A DNA stretch of 64,000 nucleotides. Origin: Tahibacter harae (GTDB taxonomy: Bacteria > Pseudomonadota > Gammaproteobacteria > Xanthomonadales > Rhodanobacteraceae). Positions 41,743 through 51,459 of the stretch are shown here, piece after piece. The stretch is taken from the NCBI RefSeq assembly GCF_024437735.1, contig NZ_JANFQO010000012.1:62001-126000 (forward strand). Reading direction: 5' to 3'. The position numbers were made by a program, and so were the translations under genes. Numbering within the stretch: position 1 is the stretch's first letter; the number at the start of each line of letters is the position of its first letter. The notes under the pieces were generated by a model. That model was given only the letters and a program-made list of their open reading frames with translations. It was not told the DNA's origin and did not search any database.

Positions 41743-44379
41743 ATGAAAAAGACTGCTTCCCTGCTCAGCCTCGGCGCCGCCCTGCTGCTGGGCGCCTTCG
41801 CCGGCCCCAGCCAGGCCATCATCAACGCCCACGACAACGTGCCGGCGGCGACCCTGCTGCTGCCGTATTTCGAGATCGATACGGCCAGCCCGGCCGCCCA
41901 CAGCGTCATCACCATCGGCAACCGCAGCGCCAGCGAGCAGCTGGCCCACGTCACCCTGTGGAGTGACCGCGGTGTGCCGACCTATACCTTCGACGTGCGC
42001 CTGGACGGCTACGGGGTGAAGGAAATCAGCCTGTCGGACTTGTTCCGCAACGGCACCCTGCCCAATTCCAGCGCCGGCGGCTTCGCCACCTGCGCCGGCC
42101 AGCTGCCGGCCGCGGCACTGGATGCCACCACCCTGACCGCGCTGCGCAACGCCCATACCGGCCAGGCTTCCAGCCTGCCCCTGGTCGGCGGCCAGTGCGC
42201 CAGCAGCTCGCACGGCGACAGCCGCGCGCGCGGCTATGCCACCGTCGACGTGGTCAATGCCTGTACCTCGCTGGTGCCCGGCGACAGCGGCTATTTCGTG
42301 CTCGGCGGCAGCGGCATCGCACGCAACGACAACGTGCTCTGGGGCGAACAGTCCACCTACAACACCGCCTTCGGCCGCGCCCAGGGCGATGCGCTGGTGC
42401 ATATCGAAGCCAGTTCCTCGGATACCGACACCGACGGCGCCGGCGACTACACCTTCTACGCCCGCCGCGTCGGCAATACTGGCGCCGACAACCGTGAATC
42501 CCTGCCGACCAACTGGCACGGCCGCTTCTCCCTGCAGGACGTGCTGTTCGACACCACCGTGCAGGTCTGGCGCGATCCGGGCACGGTGACGCCGTTCGCC
42601 TGCGCCACGCCGCCGGCTAGCCTGCCGACCAACACCATCTTCGCCTTTGATCACCAGGAAGAAGCCACCGGCATGAGCACCGTCGCCAGCTTCCCGCTGG
42701 CCACGCAGTCGGTGCGCCTGAGCGACAGCAGCCAGGCGCTGGTGCCGGTCTCGCTGGGCTTCATCTGGTATGACCTGCAGGTCGCCGGCGCCCCCAACCA
42801 GTCCTTCGTCAGCAACACCTTCACCGCACTCAGCGGCGATACCGCCCAGTTGCCCGCGTTCGCGCAGCCGCGCACTCAGGCCTTCTCGCCGCCGCTCTCG
42901 TTCCCGGCGTGCAGCGACGGCGTCGACAACGATGGCGACGGCCTGATCGACTTCCCGGCCGATCCGGGCTGCTACGCCGCCAACGGCCCCGGCACGACCG
43001 AGAATCCGCAGTGCAACGACGGCGCCGACAACGACGGTGACGGCCTGATCGACTTCCCCAACGATCCGCAGTGCCCGCGCGCCTACAGCCCGATCGAAGA
43101 CACCGTGTTCGCCTGCTCCGACGGCATCGACAACGACGGCGACGGCCGCATCGACGTCGGCAGCGACCCGCAGTGCAACAACCCGACCGACAATACCGAG
43201 AACTTCGGCCAGTGCGACGACGGCATCGACAATGACGGCGACGGCCTGATCGACTATCCGGCCGATCCGGGCTGCACCTCGGCTTCCGACTCCAGCGAAA
43301 CCGCGCCGCAGTGCAGCGACGGCGTCGACAACGACGGCGACGGCCTGATCGACTTCCCGGCCGACACCAGCTGTCCGAATGCCAACGCCAACACCGAAGT
43401 CACCCTGTGCAGCGACGGCATCGACAATGACGGCGACGGCCTGATCGACTTCCCGGCCGACACCAGCTGCCCCGCCGCCAGCGCCAACAGCGAAACCACC
43501 CAGTGCAGCGACGGCACGGACAACGACGGCGACGGCCTGATCGACCTGGCCGACCCGGTCTGCGGCGGCGTGGCCAGCAACAATGCCGAGCAGACCCAGT
43601 GCAGCGACGGCTTCGACAATGACGGCGACGGCCTGATCGACTACCCGGCAGACATCGGCTGCACCTCGCTGCAGGACACCAGCGAAGTGAACGCGCCGCA
43701 GTGCAGCGACGGCATCGACAACAACGGCGACGGCCTGATCGACTTCCCCAACGATCAGACCTGCACCTCGGCCGGCGACAACCACGAGGCGCCGGACTGT
43801 TCCGACGGTGAAGACAACGACCTGGACGGCCTGATCGACTTCCCGAACGACCCGGGCTGCGCCAGCGCGAACGATCTGAACGAGCTGTCCAACGCACTGA
43901 CCCGCGCCTGCTCCGACGGTATCGACAACGATGGCGACGGCGCCATCGACTTCCCGGCCGACACGGGCTGCAGCAGCAAGTGGGACGACGTCGAGTACTC
44001 GCCGACCGGCACCGGCGTGGCCATCGTCATCAATCCGCCCACGCTGCCGGCCGGCATTGCCGGCCAGGCCTACAGCGTCTCGCTGACGGCCACGGGCGGC
44101 CTGGCGCCGTACACCTTCAGCCTCAACGGTGGCACGCTGCCGCCGGGCCTGACCCTGGCGGCGGACGGCACCATCAGCGGCGTACCGACCGCGGTCGGCC
44201 TGTACAACTTCAGCGTCACGGCGACCGACCAGAATGCCTTCACCGGCACGCGCAACTACGCCATCGCGATCAATACCGCGTTCACCTCGGTATCGGTGCC
44301 GACGCTGTCGCTGTGGAGCCTGGTCACCCTGCTCGGCCTGCTCAGCCTGGCCGGCTGGACGGCGCTGCGGCGCTTCTGA
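41743..44379 (+). CDS. Secreted Asp-rich repeat protein with IPTL-CTERM sorting signal
   Basis: An 878-residue protein. Residues 1-375 are paralogous to the preceding gene. Residues 390-752 hold eleven tandem units of about 33 residues with consensus CSDGIDNDGDGLIDFPAD and a second Cys near the end of each; the Asp/Gly spacing suggests calcium binding and one disulfide per unit. A putative Ig-like domain (LPAGIAGQAYSVSLTATGGL) follows. The C-terminus VPTLSLWSLVTLLGLLSLAG plus WTALRRF is an IPTL-CTERM signal. It follows its paralogue by 15 bases and has aggag before the ATG. Confidence 0.9.
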   Translation: MKKTASLLSLGAALLLGAFAGPSQAIINAHDNVPAATLLLPYFEIDTASPAAHSVITIGNRSASEQLAHVTLWSDRGVPTYTFDVRLDGYGVKEISLSDLFRNGTLPNSSAGGFATCAGQLPAAALDATTLTALRNAHTGQASSLPLVGGQCASSSHGDSRARGYATVDVVNACTSLVPGDSGYFVLGGSGIARNDNVLWGEQSTYNTAFGRAQGDALVHIEASSSDTDTDGAGDYTFYARRVGNTGADNRESLPTNWHGRFSLQDVLFDTTVQVWRDPGTVTPFACATPPASLPTNTIFAFDHQEEATGMSTVASFPLATQSVRLSDSSQALVPVSLGFIWYDLQVAGAPNQSFVSNTFTALSGDTAQLPAFAQPRTQAFSPPLSFPACSDGVDNDGDGLIDFPADPGCYAANGPGTTENPQCNDGADNDGDGLIDFPNDPQCPRAYSPIEDTVFACSDGIDNDGDGRIDVGSDPQCNNPTDNTENFGQCDDGIDNDGDGLIDYPADPGCTSASDSSETAPQCSDGVDNDGDGLIDFPADTSCPNANANTEVTLCSDGIDNDGDGLIDFPADTSCPAASANSETTQCSDGTDNDGDGLIDLADPVCGGVASNNAEQTQCSDGFDNDGDGLIDYPADIGCTSLQDTSEVNAPQCSDGIDNNGDGLIDFPNDQTCTSAGDNHEAPDCSDGEDNDLDGLIDFPNDPGCASANDLNELSNALTRACSDGIDNDGDGAIDFPADTGCSSKWDDVEYSPTGTGVAIVINPPTLPAGIAGQAYSVSLTATGGLAPYTFSLNGGTLPPGLTLAADGTISGVPTAVGLYNFSVTATDQNAFTGTRNYAIAINTAFTSVSVPTLSLWSLVTLLGLLSLAGWTALRRF
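42910..43999 (+). repeat. Eleven tandem repeats encoding calcium-binding-like units
   Basis: Tandem units of about 100 bases encode CSDG-DNDGDGLID-type segments. Units differ at many third positions, so they are old or diversified rather than freshly duplicated. One unit is shortened by loss of two residues (LIDLADPVC). Confidence 0.85.
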
Positions 44380-44402
44380 TCCGGTACCTGCGCTGTACTC
44401 CC

Positions 44403-44430
44403 AAGGCCCCGGCAACCCCGGGGCCTTTTT
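44403..44430 (+). terminator. Intrinsic terminator after the repeat protein gene
   Basis: AAGGCCCCGG (44403-44412) pairs with CCGGGGCCTT (44418-44427), followed by a T-run to 44430. Confidence 0.9.
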
Positions 44431-44489
44431 CTTGGCCGCGCCGCCGCCGGCACGGTTACTATCCCGGCTTCGCCGCCAGGCGCTTACGC

Positions 44490-45869
44490 ATGAGTGATGC
44501 TGTGCACGCAGGCCGCTTCCGTCCTCACCTGAACCACGGCGCCGCGGCGCTGCTGGCCACGCTCCTGCTCGGCGCCGCCGGCTGCGCGCAGAAGCTGCCG
44601 CGCGCGGTGGCCGAGCGCCAGCGCGACGCCCAGGCGGCCTGTGCGCCGGTCAAGCTGGCCGCCTCGGGCCGATTCGCCGCCGACGTGCTGGAAACCGGCC
44701 TGCCCAACACCGGCCAGTGGCGCAACGGCTTCGATCTGGCCGACCTGGACGGCGACGGCAGGCTGGACCTGCTGCACGGCCCGCCGCGCAAGGGCCGCGG
44801 CCAGCCGCTGATCTTCCGCGGCGACGGCAGTGGACATTTCAGCCTGTGGGAAAAAGCACATTTTCCCGCCCTGCCCTACGACTACGGCGACATCAAGGCG
44901 GCCGACCTCAACGGCGACGGCCGCCCCGACATCGCCCTCGCGGCCCATCTGCGCGGCGTGACCGTGCTGATCAACGAAGGCCAGGGCAATTTCGCCCCCT
45001 GGAACGAAGGCCTGGCGCTGCAGACACCGGCCGATCAGGTCGGCGCCCCCGCCTTCACTTCGCGCGCCATCGCCGTGGCCGACTGGAACCGCGACGGCAA
45101 GCCCGACCTGCTCGCCATCAACGAAGGCCCCAGCCTGCGCGGCGGCCTGGGCGAGACCCAGGCGCTGGCGCTGTGGTTCAACCGCGACGGACTGTGGGAC
45201 CGCGCCATACCCGAGCGCCCGCTGACCAGCTTCGGCGACAGCATCGCGGCCGGCGACATCGACGGCGACGGCGATATCGACGCGGTGCTCGGCCTGCAGA
45301 TCAGCGGCGCGCGCCTGGCGCTGCAACTGGGCGACGGCAATCTGTTCCAGTCCGCCGAACTGCGCTCGCTGCCGCTGGACGCGACCATTTCCGCCGTGGC
45401 GCTGCACGATTTCGACCGCGACGGCCGCCAGGAAGTGATCGACGGCACGCGCGCCCTGAGCGGCGGCCAGTTCTGTACCTTGCTGCAAGTGGTACACGGC
45501 GCCGGCAGCGGCCGCGAGAAGGCGCTGGCGCTGTGGAGCGCGGTATCGCGCGATCCGGTGGTCGCCCTGGCTACCGGCGATATCGACGGCGACGGTCAGG
45601 ACGACCTCGTCGCCGTGCGCAGCGGCGGCGAGATCCTGAGCTTCGCCGGGACCCGCCGCGGCTTCAGCCGCGACCTGACCATCGCACCGCCGGCGGAAAT
45701 GGCCGAATGCAACGCCTTCGGCGCCGCGCTGGCCGATATCGACGGCGACGGCAAACTGGAACTCATCGTCAGCTACGCCGGCGACGACAAAGGCACCGGC
45801 GGCCCGCAGTGCGCCGGCGGCGGCGGCTTCCGCGCCTGGCGCCTGCACGCGGCCGCGGGAACGCGCTGA
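44490..45869 (+). CDS. FG-GAP/VCBS repeat lipoprotein
   Basis: A 459-residue lipoprotein (LLGAAGC, Cys32) built of beta-propeller-type FG-GAP/VCBS repeats, seen as DLADLDGDGRLDLLHG, AADLNGDGRPDIALA, VADWNRDGKPDLLA, AGDIDGDGDIDAVLG, TGDIDGDGQDDLVAV and ADIDGDGKLELIVS. The Asp-rich loops should bind calcium. The stop overlaps the start of the next gene (tgatg), so they are co-translated. The frame is open upstream, but the ATG at 44490 begins the signal peptide. Confidence 0.88.
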   Translation: MSDAVHAGRFRPHLNHGAAALLATLLLGAAGCAQKLPRAVAERQRDAQAACAPVKLAASGRFAADVLETGLPNTGQWRNGFDLADLDGDGRLDLLHGPPRKGRGQPLIFRGDGSGHFSLWEKAHFPALPYDYGDIKAADLNGDGRPDIALAAHLRGVTVLINEGQGNFAPWNEGLALQTPADQVGAPAFTSRAIAVADWNRDGKPDLLAINEGPSLRGGLGETQALALWFNRDGLWDRAIPERPLTSFGDSIAAGDIDGDGDIDAVLGLQISGARLALQLGDGNLFQSAELRSLPLDATISAVALHDFDRDGRQEVIDGTRALSGGQFCTLLQVVHGAGSGREKALALWSAVSRDPVVALATGDIDGDGQDDLVAVRSGGEILSFAGTRRGFSRDLTIAPPAEMAECNAFGAALADIDGDGKLELIVSYAGDDKGTGGPQCAGGGGFRAWRLHAAAGTR

Positions 45870-47188
45870 TGGCGGCAGCCGGCGCCACGGCGGCGCGCGG
45901 CATCGCCGGCTGCCTGGTCGCGGCCCTTGTCGGCACGGCCTGGCTGATCGATCCCTACGCCCAGGCCGGCTTTGACGCACCCAAGCGCCTGGCCGCGCTG
46001 CTGGCGGCCGGCGCGGGCGCGGCCCTGCTGCTGTGGCAGCTGAATACGCACGCGCTGCGGCGCGACCTGGCCCGGCCTGACGGCGCCGCGGCCACGCGCG
46101 GACTGGCCCGCGCCAGCCTGGTTGCCGCGGCGCTGGCCCTGGCCGGCCTGCTGCTCTCCGCCCTGTTCGCCGACCAGCCCGCCGGCGCCTGGCACAGCCT
46201 GCGCGTGCAGTTGCTGTACCTGCTGCTGCTGCCGCTGGGCGCGGCGCGGGCGCTGCACGGCGCGGCCGCGCGCCGGGTGTTCCTGGCCGCCGTGGTCGCC
46301 AGCGCGGTTAACGCCCTGCTTTCGCTGCTGCAGGGCGCCGGCGTGGCCCTGCCGCTGGCCATGAGCCAGCTCGGCGGGCGCTATCCCACCGGCGCCCTGC
46401 TCGGCAACGAAGCCTATGTCGCCCTGGCCTGCGCCCTGCTCGGCGCGGCCGGCGTCGCCCTGGGCCTGGCCGCGGCGGCGCCGCGCACGCGCTGGCTGGG
46501 CTGGGGACTGTGCGGCCTGGCTGTCGCCGTGATCACCTTCAATCGGCAGACCACCGCGGCCGCGGCGCTGCTCACCGCCGGCGCGACACTGCTCGCCCTG
46601 CGCTGGCACGGCACGCGCCGGCTGCTGCCGGCGGCGGCGCTGCTGGCCCTGCTGCTGCCGCTCAGCGCGGCGCTGCCCGCGCTGCGTGCGCAAACCTGGG
46701 CGCGCCTGCCGTACACCGTCGAGCAATACCAGCAGCTGACCACCTACCGCCTGGGCGCCTGGGCCGCCGCGCTGGAAATGCTGCGCAGCCGGCCCTGGAC
46801 CGGCCATGGCCCGGGCAGCTATGCCGAGCAGTCGCAGACACAGCGCTTCGCCGCCGAGATCGCCCTGCGCCAGCGCCTGGCGCCGGCCCCGCCGGGCACG
46901 TATTTCAGCCAGGCACACCAGGACTACCTGCAACTGGCGGCCGAAGCCGGCCTGCCCGTACTGCTGGCCGTGCTTGCCGCACTGAGCTGCCTGCTCGGCG
47001 GTCTGCTGCGCCTGGCGCGGCGCGCGGCGGCGCTGGAGGCGCGCATCCTGCTCGGCGTGCTGGTTGCCGGCATGGTCGCCGCGCTGGCCTGGTTTCCCTT
47101 GCAGATCCCGTTCGTCGCCGTCGTGCTGCTGCTGGCCTGCGGCCGCGCCTGGCGGCTGCTGCTGGACGATGCGGAGGCGGGCGCGTGA
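45869..47188 (+). CDS. O-antigen ligase/Wzy-like membrane protein
   Basis: A 439-residue polytopic membrane protein with about 11 hydrophobic helices. The large periplasmic loop contains WTGHGPGSYAEQ and SQAHQDYLQLAAEAGLPVLL, the pattern of the Wzy_C/O-antigen ligase family. These enzymes join or polymerise polysaccharide units at the outer face of the inner membrane. It is translationally coupled to the lipoprotein gene before it and the TPR gene after it. The exact substrate is unknown. Confidence 0.87.
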   Translation: MAAAGATAARGIAGCLVAALVGTAWLIDPYAQAGFDAPKRLAALLAAGAGAALLLWQLNTHALRRDLARPDGAAATRGLARASLVAAALALAGLLLSALFADQPAGAWHSLRVQLLYLLLLPLGAARALHGAAARRVFLAAVVASAVNALLSLLQGAGVALPLAMSQLGGRYPTGALLGNEAYVALACALLGAAGVALGLAAAAPRTRWLGWGLCGLAVAVITFNRQTTAAAALLTAGATLLALRWHGTRRLLPAAALLALLLPLSAALPALRAQTWARLPYTVEQYQQLTTYRLGAWAAALEMLRSRPWTGHGPGSYAEQSQTQRFAAEIALRQRLAPAPPGTYFSQAHQDYLQLAAEAGLPVLLAVLAALSCLLGGLLRLARRAAALEARILLGVLVAGMVAALAWFPLQIPFVAVVLLLACGRAWRLLLDDAEAGA

Positions 47189-47778
47189 GCCGGCTGTGGC
47201 GCTTGCTCGCCATCGCCGCGCTGGCTGCGGCCGTGTGGCCGGAACTGCCGCGCTACGCAGCCGAATGGCGCCTGCGCGCGGCGAACCAGCAGCTGGAACG
47301 CGCACTGGACGGCGTGCAGCAGGCCGCCCGCCAGGGCCAGGCCGGCGATGTGGCGCAGATCCGCCAGGACGCCGCCCAGGGCCTGCGGCTGGCCGGGCAG
47401 GCGGCGGCCGCCCTGCCCGGCGATGCCCGCGTCACTCTGGCCCGCGCCGTGGGCTTGTTGCTGAGCGGCCGCGGCGGCGAGGCCGCGTCCCTGCTCGACG
47501 CCGCCGTCGCCGCGAGCGAGCGGCCGGAATTCACCCTCAACCTCGGCCGCGCGCGCACCACCCAGGGCGACAGCGCCGGCGCCGATGCGGCCTATCTGCG
47601 CACGGCCTGGGCCAGCGCGCAGGCGACGGCGACGCTGCCGCGGGCGCTGCGCGAAACGCTGCAGCGCCAGGTCGCGGAACTGGAAGCCCGGCTGCGCGCG
47701 GGAAACCTCCCGGCGCCGCCGCCGCTGCGGCCGGCGCCGGCGTCAAATCCGACGCAGCTGCCTGCTCCTGTGCCGTAG
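47185..47778 (+). CDS. TPR-like hypothetical protein
   Basis: A 197-residue protein starting with GTG that overlaps the upstream stop (GTGA). It has one N-terminal hydrophobic segment (LWRLLAIAALAAAVWPELP) and helical repeats similar to degenerate TPRs (AALPGDARVTLARAVGLLLS, TQGDSAGADAAYLRTAW). The C-terminus is a Pro/Ala-rich tail. Co-translation with the ligase-like gene suggests a supporting role in the same glycan pathway. Confidence 0.78.
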   Translation: MSRLWRLLAIAALAAAVWPELPRYAAEWRLRAANQQLERALDGVQQAARQGQAGDVAQIRQDAAQGLRLAGQAAAALPGDARVTLARAVGLLLSGRGGEAASLLDAAVAASERPEFTLNLGRARTTQGDSAGADAAYLRTAWASAQATATLPRALRETLQRQVAELEARLRAGNLPAPPPLRPAPASNPTQLPAPVP

Positions 47779-47862
47779 CGGCATCGCGCCACCGCTGCCG
47801 CGACGGCGGCGCCCCGCGAAGCCGCCGCCGACAATTCCGCACAGCGGATCAGGCACGCGCAC

Positions 47863-49032
47863 TCAGACCGCTGCCGCCTCCTGCCATACCGCTTCCAGCT
47901 CCTGCGCCGAACGCGCCCAGGAATACTCGGCCTGCACCAGCGCGCGGGCGCGCAGCGCCAGCGCCTGGCCCAGCTCCGGCTGCGCCAGCAGGCGCAGCAG
48001 CGCCGCGCTCATGGCCGCGGCATCGTCGGCCACCAGCAGGTGTTCGCCGTCCACCGCGCCCATGGCCTCGGCCGATTGCGCGCTGCTGACCACCGGCGTG
48101 CCCAGGGCCATGGCTTCGAGCAATTTGAACTGTTGGCCGGAACCGGCGCGCAGCGGCGCAATCGCCGCCGCCGCGCGGGCCAGATACGGCTGCACCTTGT
48201 CCACCGGGCCGACCAGCTCGATATTCGGCTGCGCCGCGGCCAGCCGCCGCAGCGCCTGCGCCGGCCGCGCGCCGACCAGGCGCAGGCGCAGCTGCGGGCG
48301 CTCGCGCCGCAGCCGCGGCAGCACCTCGGCGGCGAACCAGCAGGCTGCGTCCACATTGGGAAAATAGCCAAGATTGCCGACGAACACGATTTCCTCCGCC
48401 CGCGCCTGGCCGCGATGGAACGGGAATTCATCCAGGTCCACGCCGTTGCGCACCAGCCGCGGCGCACGCGCATCGCTGCGGATGGCGGCGCGGTCGGCCG
48501 CCGCGCAGACCGTGGTGACGTAACGCTCGCTGACGGCCAGCTCCACGGCCCGCAGCCGCGGCGCTTCCAGCGCCGCCAGCCAGCCCGCCGGGCCGCGGTC
48601 GTAGCGCGCGCGCCGGGCCATGTTCAGCGACAGCGCATCGACGAAATCCAGCACCCGCGGCAATGGCGCGAATTCATCCAGCACCGGCGCCAGCCGCGCC
48701 AGCTGCACATGGACCAGCTCGAAGCCGCGGCCGCGCAGCGCCGCCAGATCGAGTTCCCTGCCCGCGTCTGCATGCAGGGCCACCTGCAGCGGCTGTATGC
48801 CGCGCAGCGCCGCCAGCACGCGCACGGCGGCGCGCAGGCGCGAGCGCGGCAGCACGATGACATCCTCGCAATACGGCTGCAGCGCGGCGCGCTCGGCCGC
48901 GCCGGCGCTGCTGAAACTCAGCGAGGTGATGCGATGCCGCTGCGACAGCGCGCGGATATGCGCGAAGGCGCGGCACTGATCGCCGCGCGCGCTCCGCGCC
49001 GGCAGGCGTTGGGTGATGAACAGGACGCGCAT
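47863..49032 (-). CDS. Glycosyltransferase family 4 protein (PEP-CTERM/EpsH-associated type)
   Basis: A 389-residue GT-B glycosyltransferase. The opening MRVLFITQRLPARSARGDQ and the middle VRNGVDLDEFPFH, FVGNLGYFPNVDAACWFAAE resemble TIGR03087-type sugar transferases found near exosortase/EpsH loci. The C-terminal nucleotide-sugar site is APLRAGSGQQFKLLEAMALG, with the acidic Glu in KLLEAMA. It is divergent from a second glycosyltransferase. Acceptor and sugar are unknown. Confidence 0.88.
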   Translation of the reverse strand: MRVLFITQRLPARSARGDQCRAFAHIRALSQRHRITSLSFSSAGAAERAALQPYCEDVIVLPRSRLRAAVRVLAALRGIQPLQVALHADAGRELDLAALRGRGFELVHVQLARLAPVLDEFAPLPRVLDFVDALSLNMARRARYDRGPAGWLAALEAPRLRAVELAVSERYVTTVCAAADRAAIRSDARAPRLVRNGVDLDEFPFHRGQARAEEIVFVGNLGYFPNVDAACWFAAEVLPRLRRERPQLRLRLVGARPAQALRRLAAAQPNIELVGPVDKVQPYLARAAAAIAPLRAGSGQQFKLLEAMALGTPVVSSAQSAEAMGAVDGEHLLVADDAAAMSAALLRLLAQPELGQALALRARALVQAEYSWARSAQELEAVWQEAAAV

Positions 49033-49127
49033 GGCGCACCGATTCTGCGGCGCGGCCGGGCGGCTTGTCGACGCGCGACGCGGCGCAAGGCAGCCGGCCG
49101 GCGCGCAGGTTCTCTACACTCGCCCGC

Positions 49128-50396
49128 ATGAAAATCCTCGTGGTTGCCACCAAGCCGCCCTGGCCCGCCTGCGACGGTGGCCGGCTGGTGCTGTGGCACA
49201 CCCTGCGCGGCCTGGCCCGGGCCGGGCATGAGATCCGCCTGATCGCGCCGGTGCCGGCCGGCGGCGCGGCCGGTCGCGATGGCGATGGCGATGGCGATGG
49301 CGAAAGTCTTGCGGCTGGTGCTGGCATCGGCGACGGTGCTGCCGGGGTCGATGTAGGCACGAGTACCCAGGCAAGTCCTGAAACCCCACCGCTCGCCATG
49401 CTGCGCACGCTCTGCGATCCGCAGCTGATCCCTGTTGCGGCGCGCAGCTGGCCGGCCGCCGCCGCGGCCGCCCTGCGCGCCGGCCGCGCGCTCAGCGTCG
49501 CGCGCCATCATCATGCCGTGCTGGAACGGGCAGTTGCCGATTGCATAGAAGACTGGCGCCCCGACCTGGTCCACGCCGAACAGCTGCAGGCCCTGGCCAA
49601 TGCGGCGCCGGCGCTGGACGCCGGGTTGCCGCTGGTGCTGCGCATGCAGAATGTGGAATCTTCACTTTGGCAACAAGTTGCCGACGCACGCACCGCCGCC
49701 TGGCCGCTGCGCCTGGAAGCGCGCCGCCTGCGCCGCGACGAAATCCGTGCACTGCGCACCGCGACGCGCACGCTCGCGCTGACCGCGCGCGACGCCGCCG
49801 CCCTCGGCGCCGCGGCCGCGCCGCACTGTGCGCACGCGGTGGCGCCGGCGTTTCCGGTAAAACTGCCGGCCGGCACGGCACCACAGGCCGGGCCGCTGGT
49901 CTGCGTCGCCGGCAGCGGCGGCTGGTGGCCGAACCGGCAGGCGCTGGACTGGCTGCTGGCCGGCGTGGCGCCGCGTCTGGCCGCCGCCGGACTGCCGCTG
50001 CACGTCTTCGGCGGCGATCCGCGGCCCCTGCCCGGCGTGCGCTGGCATGCGGCGCCAGCCGATGCAGTGGATGCCTTTCCCGCCGGCGCCATCGCTGCCG
50101 TCCCGCTGCTGATCGGCTCCGGCCTGCGCATGCGCCTGCTCGAAGCCTGGGCCCGCGGCCTGCCGGCCGTGGCCAGCCGCGTCGCCGCCGCCGGCCTGGA
50201 TGTGGTTCACGGCCGTGAGCTGCTGATCGCCGACACAGCGGCCGATTTCGCCGCGGCCCTGCTGCGGCTGGCCGCAGAACCGCAACTCGCCGCCAGCCTG
50301 GTCGAAGCCGGCCGCGCCTACCTGCGCCGGCACCACGATCCCGAGCGGTGTACGCAGGCGCTGCTGCGGGAATACGCGCTGGCGCTGGCGGATTGA
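49128..50396 (+). CDS. Glycosyltransferase with an in-frame low-complexity insertion
   Basis: A 422-residue GT-B glycosyltransferase. MKILVVATKPPWPACDGGRL and the C-terminal IAAVPLLIGSGLRMRLLEAW and ARGLPAVASRVAAAGLD are the expected N- and C-domain motifs. Between residues about 46 and 87 an insertion starts with tandem gatggc hexamers (encoding DGDGDGDG) and continues as a Gly/Ala/Ser-rich stretch before the domain resumes at LRTLCDPQLIP. The insert keeps the frame. It probably adds a flexible loop. The start at 49128 matches the domain start. Confidence 0.85.
   Translation: MKILVVATKPPWPACDGGRLVLWHTLRGLARAGHEIRLIAPVPAGGAAGRDGDGDGDGESLAAGAGIGDGAAGVDVGTSTQASPETPPLAMLRTLCDPQLIPVAARSWPAAAAAALRAGRALSVARHHHAVLERAVADCIEDWRPDLVHAEQLQALANAAPALDAGLPLVLRMQNVESSLWQQVADARTAAWPLRLEARRLRRDEIRALRTATRTLALTARDAAALGAAAAPHCAHAVAPAFPVKLPAGTAPQAGPLVCVAGSGGWWPNRQALDWLLAGVAPRLAAAGLPLHVFGGDPRPLPGVRWHAAPADAVDAFPAGAIAAVPLLIGSGLRMRLLEAWARGLPAVASRVAAAGLDVVHGRELLIADTAADFAAALLRLAAEPQLAASLVEAGRAYLRRHHDPERCTQALLREYALALAD
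49276..49301 (+). repeat. Tandem gatggc hexamer
   Basis: About four copies of gatggc in the coding region of the glycosyltransferase. Copy changes would alter length without a frameshift. Confidence 0.7.
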
Positions 50397-50469
50397 GCAG
50401 GCGCCGGACGGACGGAGCCGGAACTCAGCGAGGGCATCGCACAGCCGCGCGAATCCCGGATCCCCGCCC

Positions 50470-51381
50470 TCAAAGCCCCAGCCACCACCGCCACAGCGGC
50501 AGCGTCAGCATGGACAGCACCACACCGTAGCCGACCAGGGCCGCGCCCAGCTCCGGCGCCAGCCGCGCCATGGCGGCGAGCGCGGCGGCGGTAATCATCG
50601 GCGGCATGCCGGATTCGAGCACCACCGCGGCGCGCGCATCCGGCGCCAGCTGCAATGCCAGGCACAGCAGCCAGGCCAGCAGCGGCAGCAGCAGCAGCTT
50701 GCCGGCCAGGCCCAGGCCCAGCGGCAGCAGCTGCGCGCGCGGCAGGCGCAGCTTGAGCTGCATGCCCAGGGCCAGCCCGACCAGGGGCAGCATGGCGCCG
50801 GCGAGTTGCTGCAGCACGTTGCGTATCGCTTCCGGCGGCTGCGCCGGCATCAGGGTCAGGGCGAACACCAGGGCCAGAAACGGCGGAAAACGCAGCACCC
50901 GGCCCAGCACGGCCGCCGGCGTGGGCCGCGCGCCGCCGGAATAGATCGCGATAACGGTAAGACCGAAGGTGGACAGGATCAGGAAACTGCCGAACTGGTC
51001 GTACAGCACGGCAAAAGGCAGCGCATCCTGGCTGGCCAGCACCGGCACCAGGGCGTAGCCGAGGAACGAGGTATTGCCCAGCGGCACCTCCAGCAGCAGC
51101 ACCGCCGTATCCGGCCGCGCCAGGCGCCAGAGCCGCGCCGCCAGCAGCATCAGGCCGGTGCTGACGGCCACCAGCAGCCAGGGAATCAGCACCACGCCGA
51201 AGGCAGTGGCCTGGAACTCCAGCCGCGGCACCTGCAGCAGGATCGACGCCGGCATGCAGACGTAGAGCACCACGCTGTTGAGCGCATCCGGCGCACTGTC
51301 GGGCACCAGCCGCCGCCAGACCAGGCTGCGGCCCAGTCCCATCAGCAGCAGGACGAAAGCGAAGGAGGCGAGGACGCTCAT
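50470..51381 (-). CDS. AEC family transporter
   Basis: A 303-residue inner-membrane protein with about ten hydrophobic helices in two inverted halves, typical of the auxin efflux carrier family. Markers are LNSVVLYVCMPASILLQVPR, EVPLGNTSFLGYALVP and ESGMPPMITAAALA. Bacterial members export or exchange organic acids such as malate. The ATG at 51381 was chosen because it begins the first membrane helix. Confidence 0.88.
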   Translation of the reverse strand: MSVLASFAFVLLLMGLGRSLVWRRLVPDSAPDALNSVVLYVCMPASILLQVPRLEFQATAFGVVLIPWLLVAVSTGLMLLAARLWRLARPDTAVLLLEVPLGNTSFLGYALVPVLASQDALPFAVLYDQFGSFLILSTFGLTVIAIYSGGARPTPAAVLGRVLRFPPFLALVFALTLMPAQPPEAIRNVLQQLAGAMLPLVGLALGMQLKLRLPRAQLLPLGLGLAGKLLLLPLLAWLLCLALQLAPDARAAVVLESGMPPMITAAALAAMARLAPELGAALVGYGVVLSMLTLPLWRWWLGL

Positions 51382-51459
51382 CGGGCCGCGAGTATCGGCG
51401 GCTTGTTGCGGCGCGGCAATGCGGCGATGGTCGGAAGTGCAGGGCCCCAAAACAGCAAG

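Noticed and set aside
42910-43999. CRISPR-like array
   Set aside because: The repeats are in-frame coding units of a secreted protein with no unique spacers.
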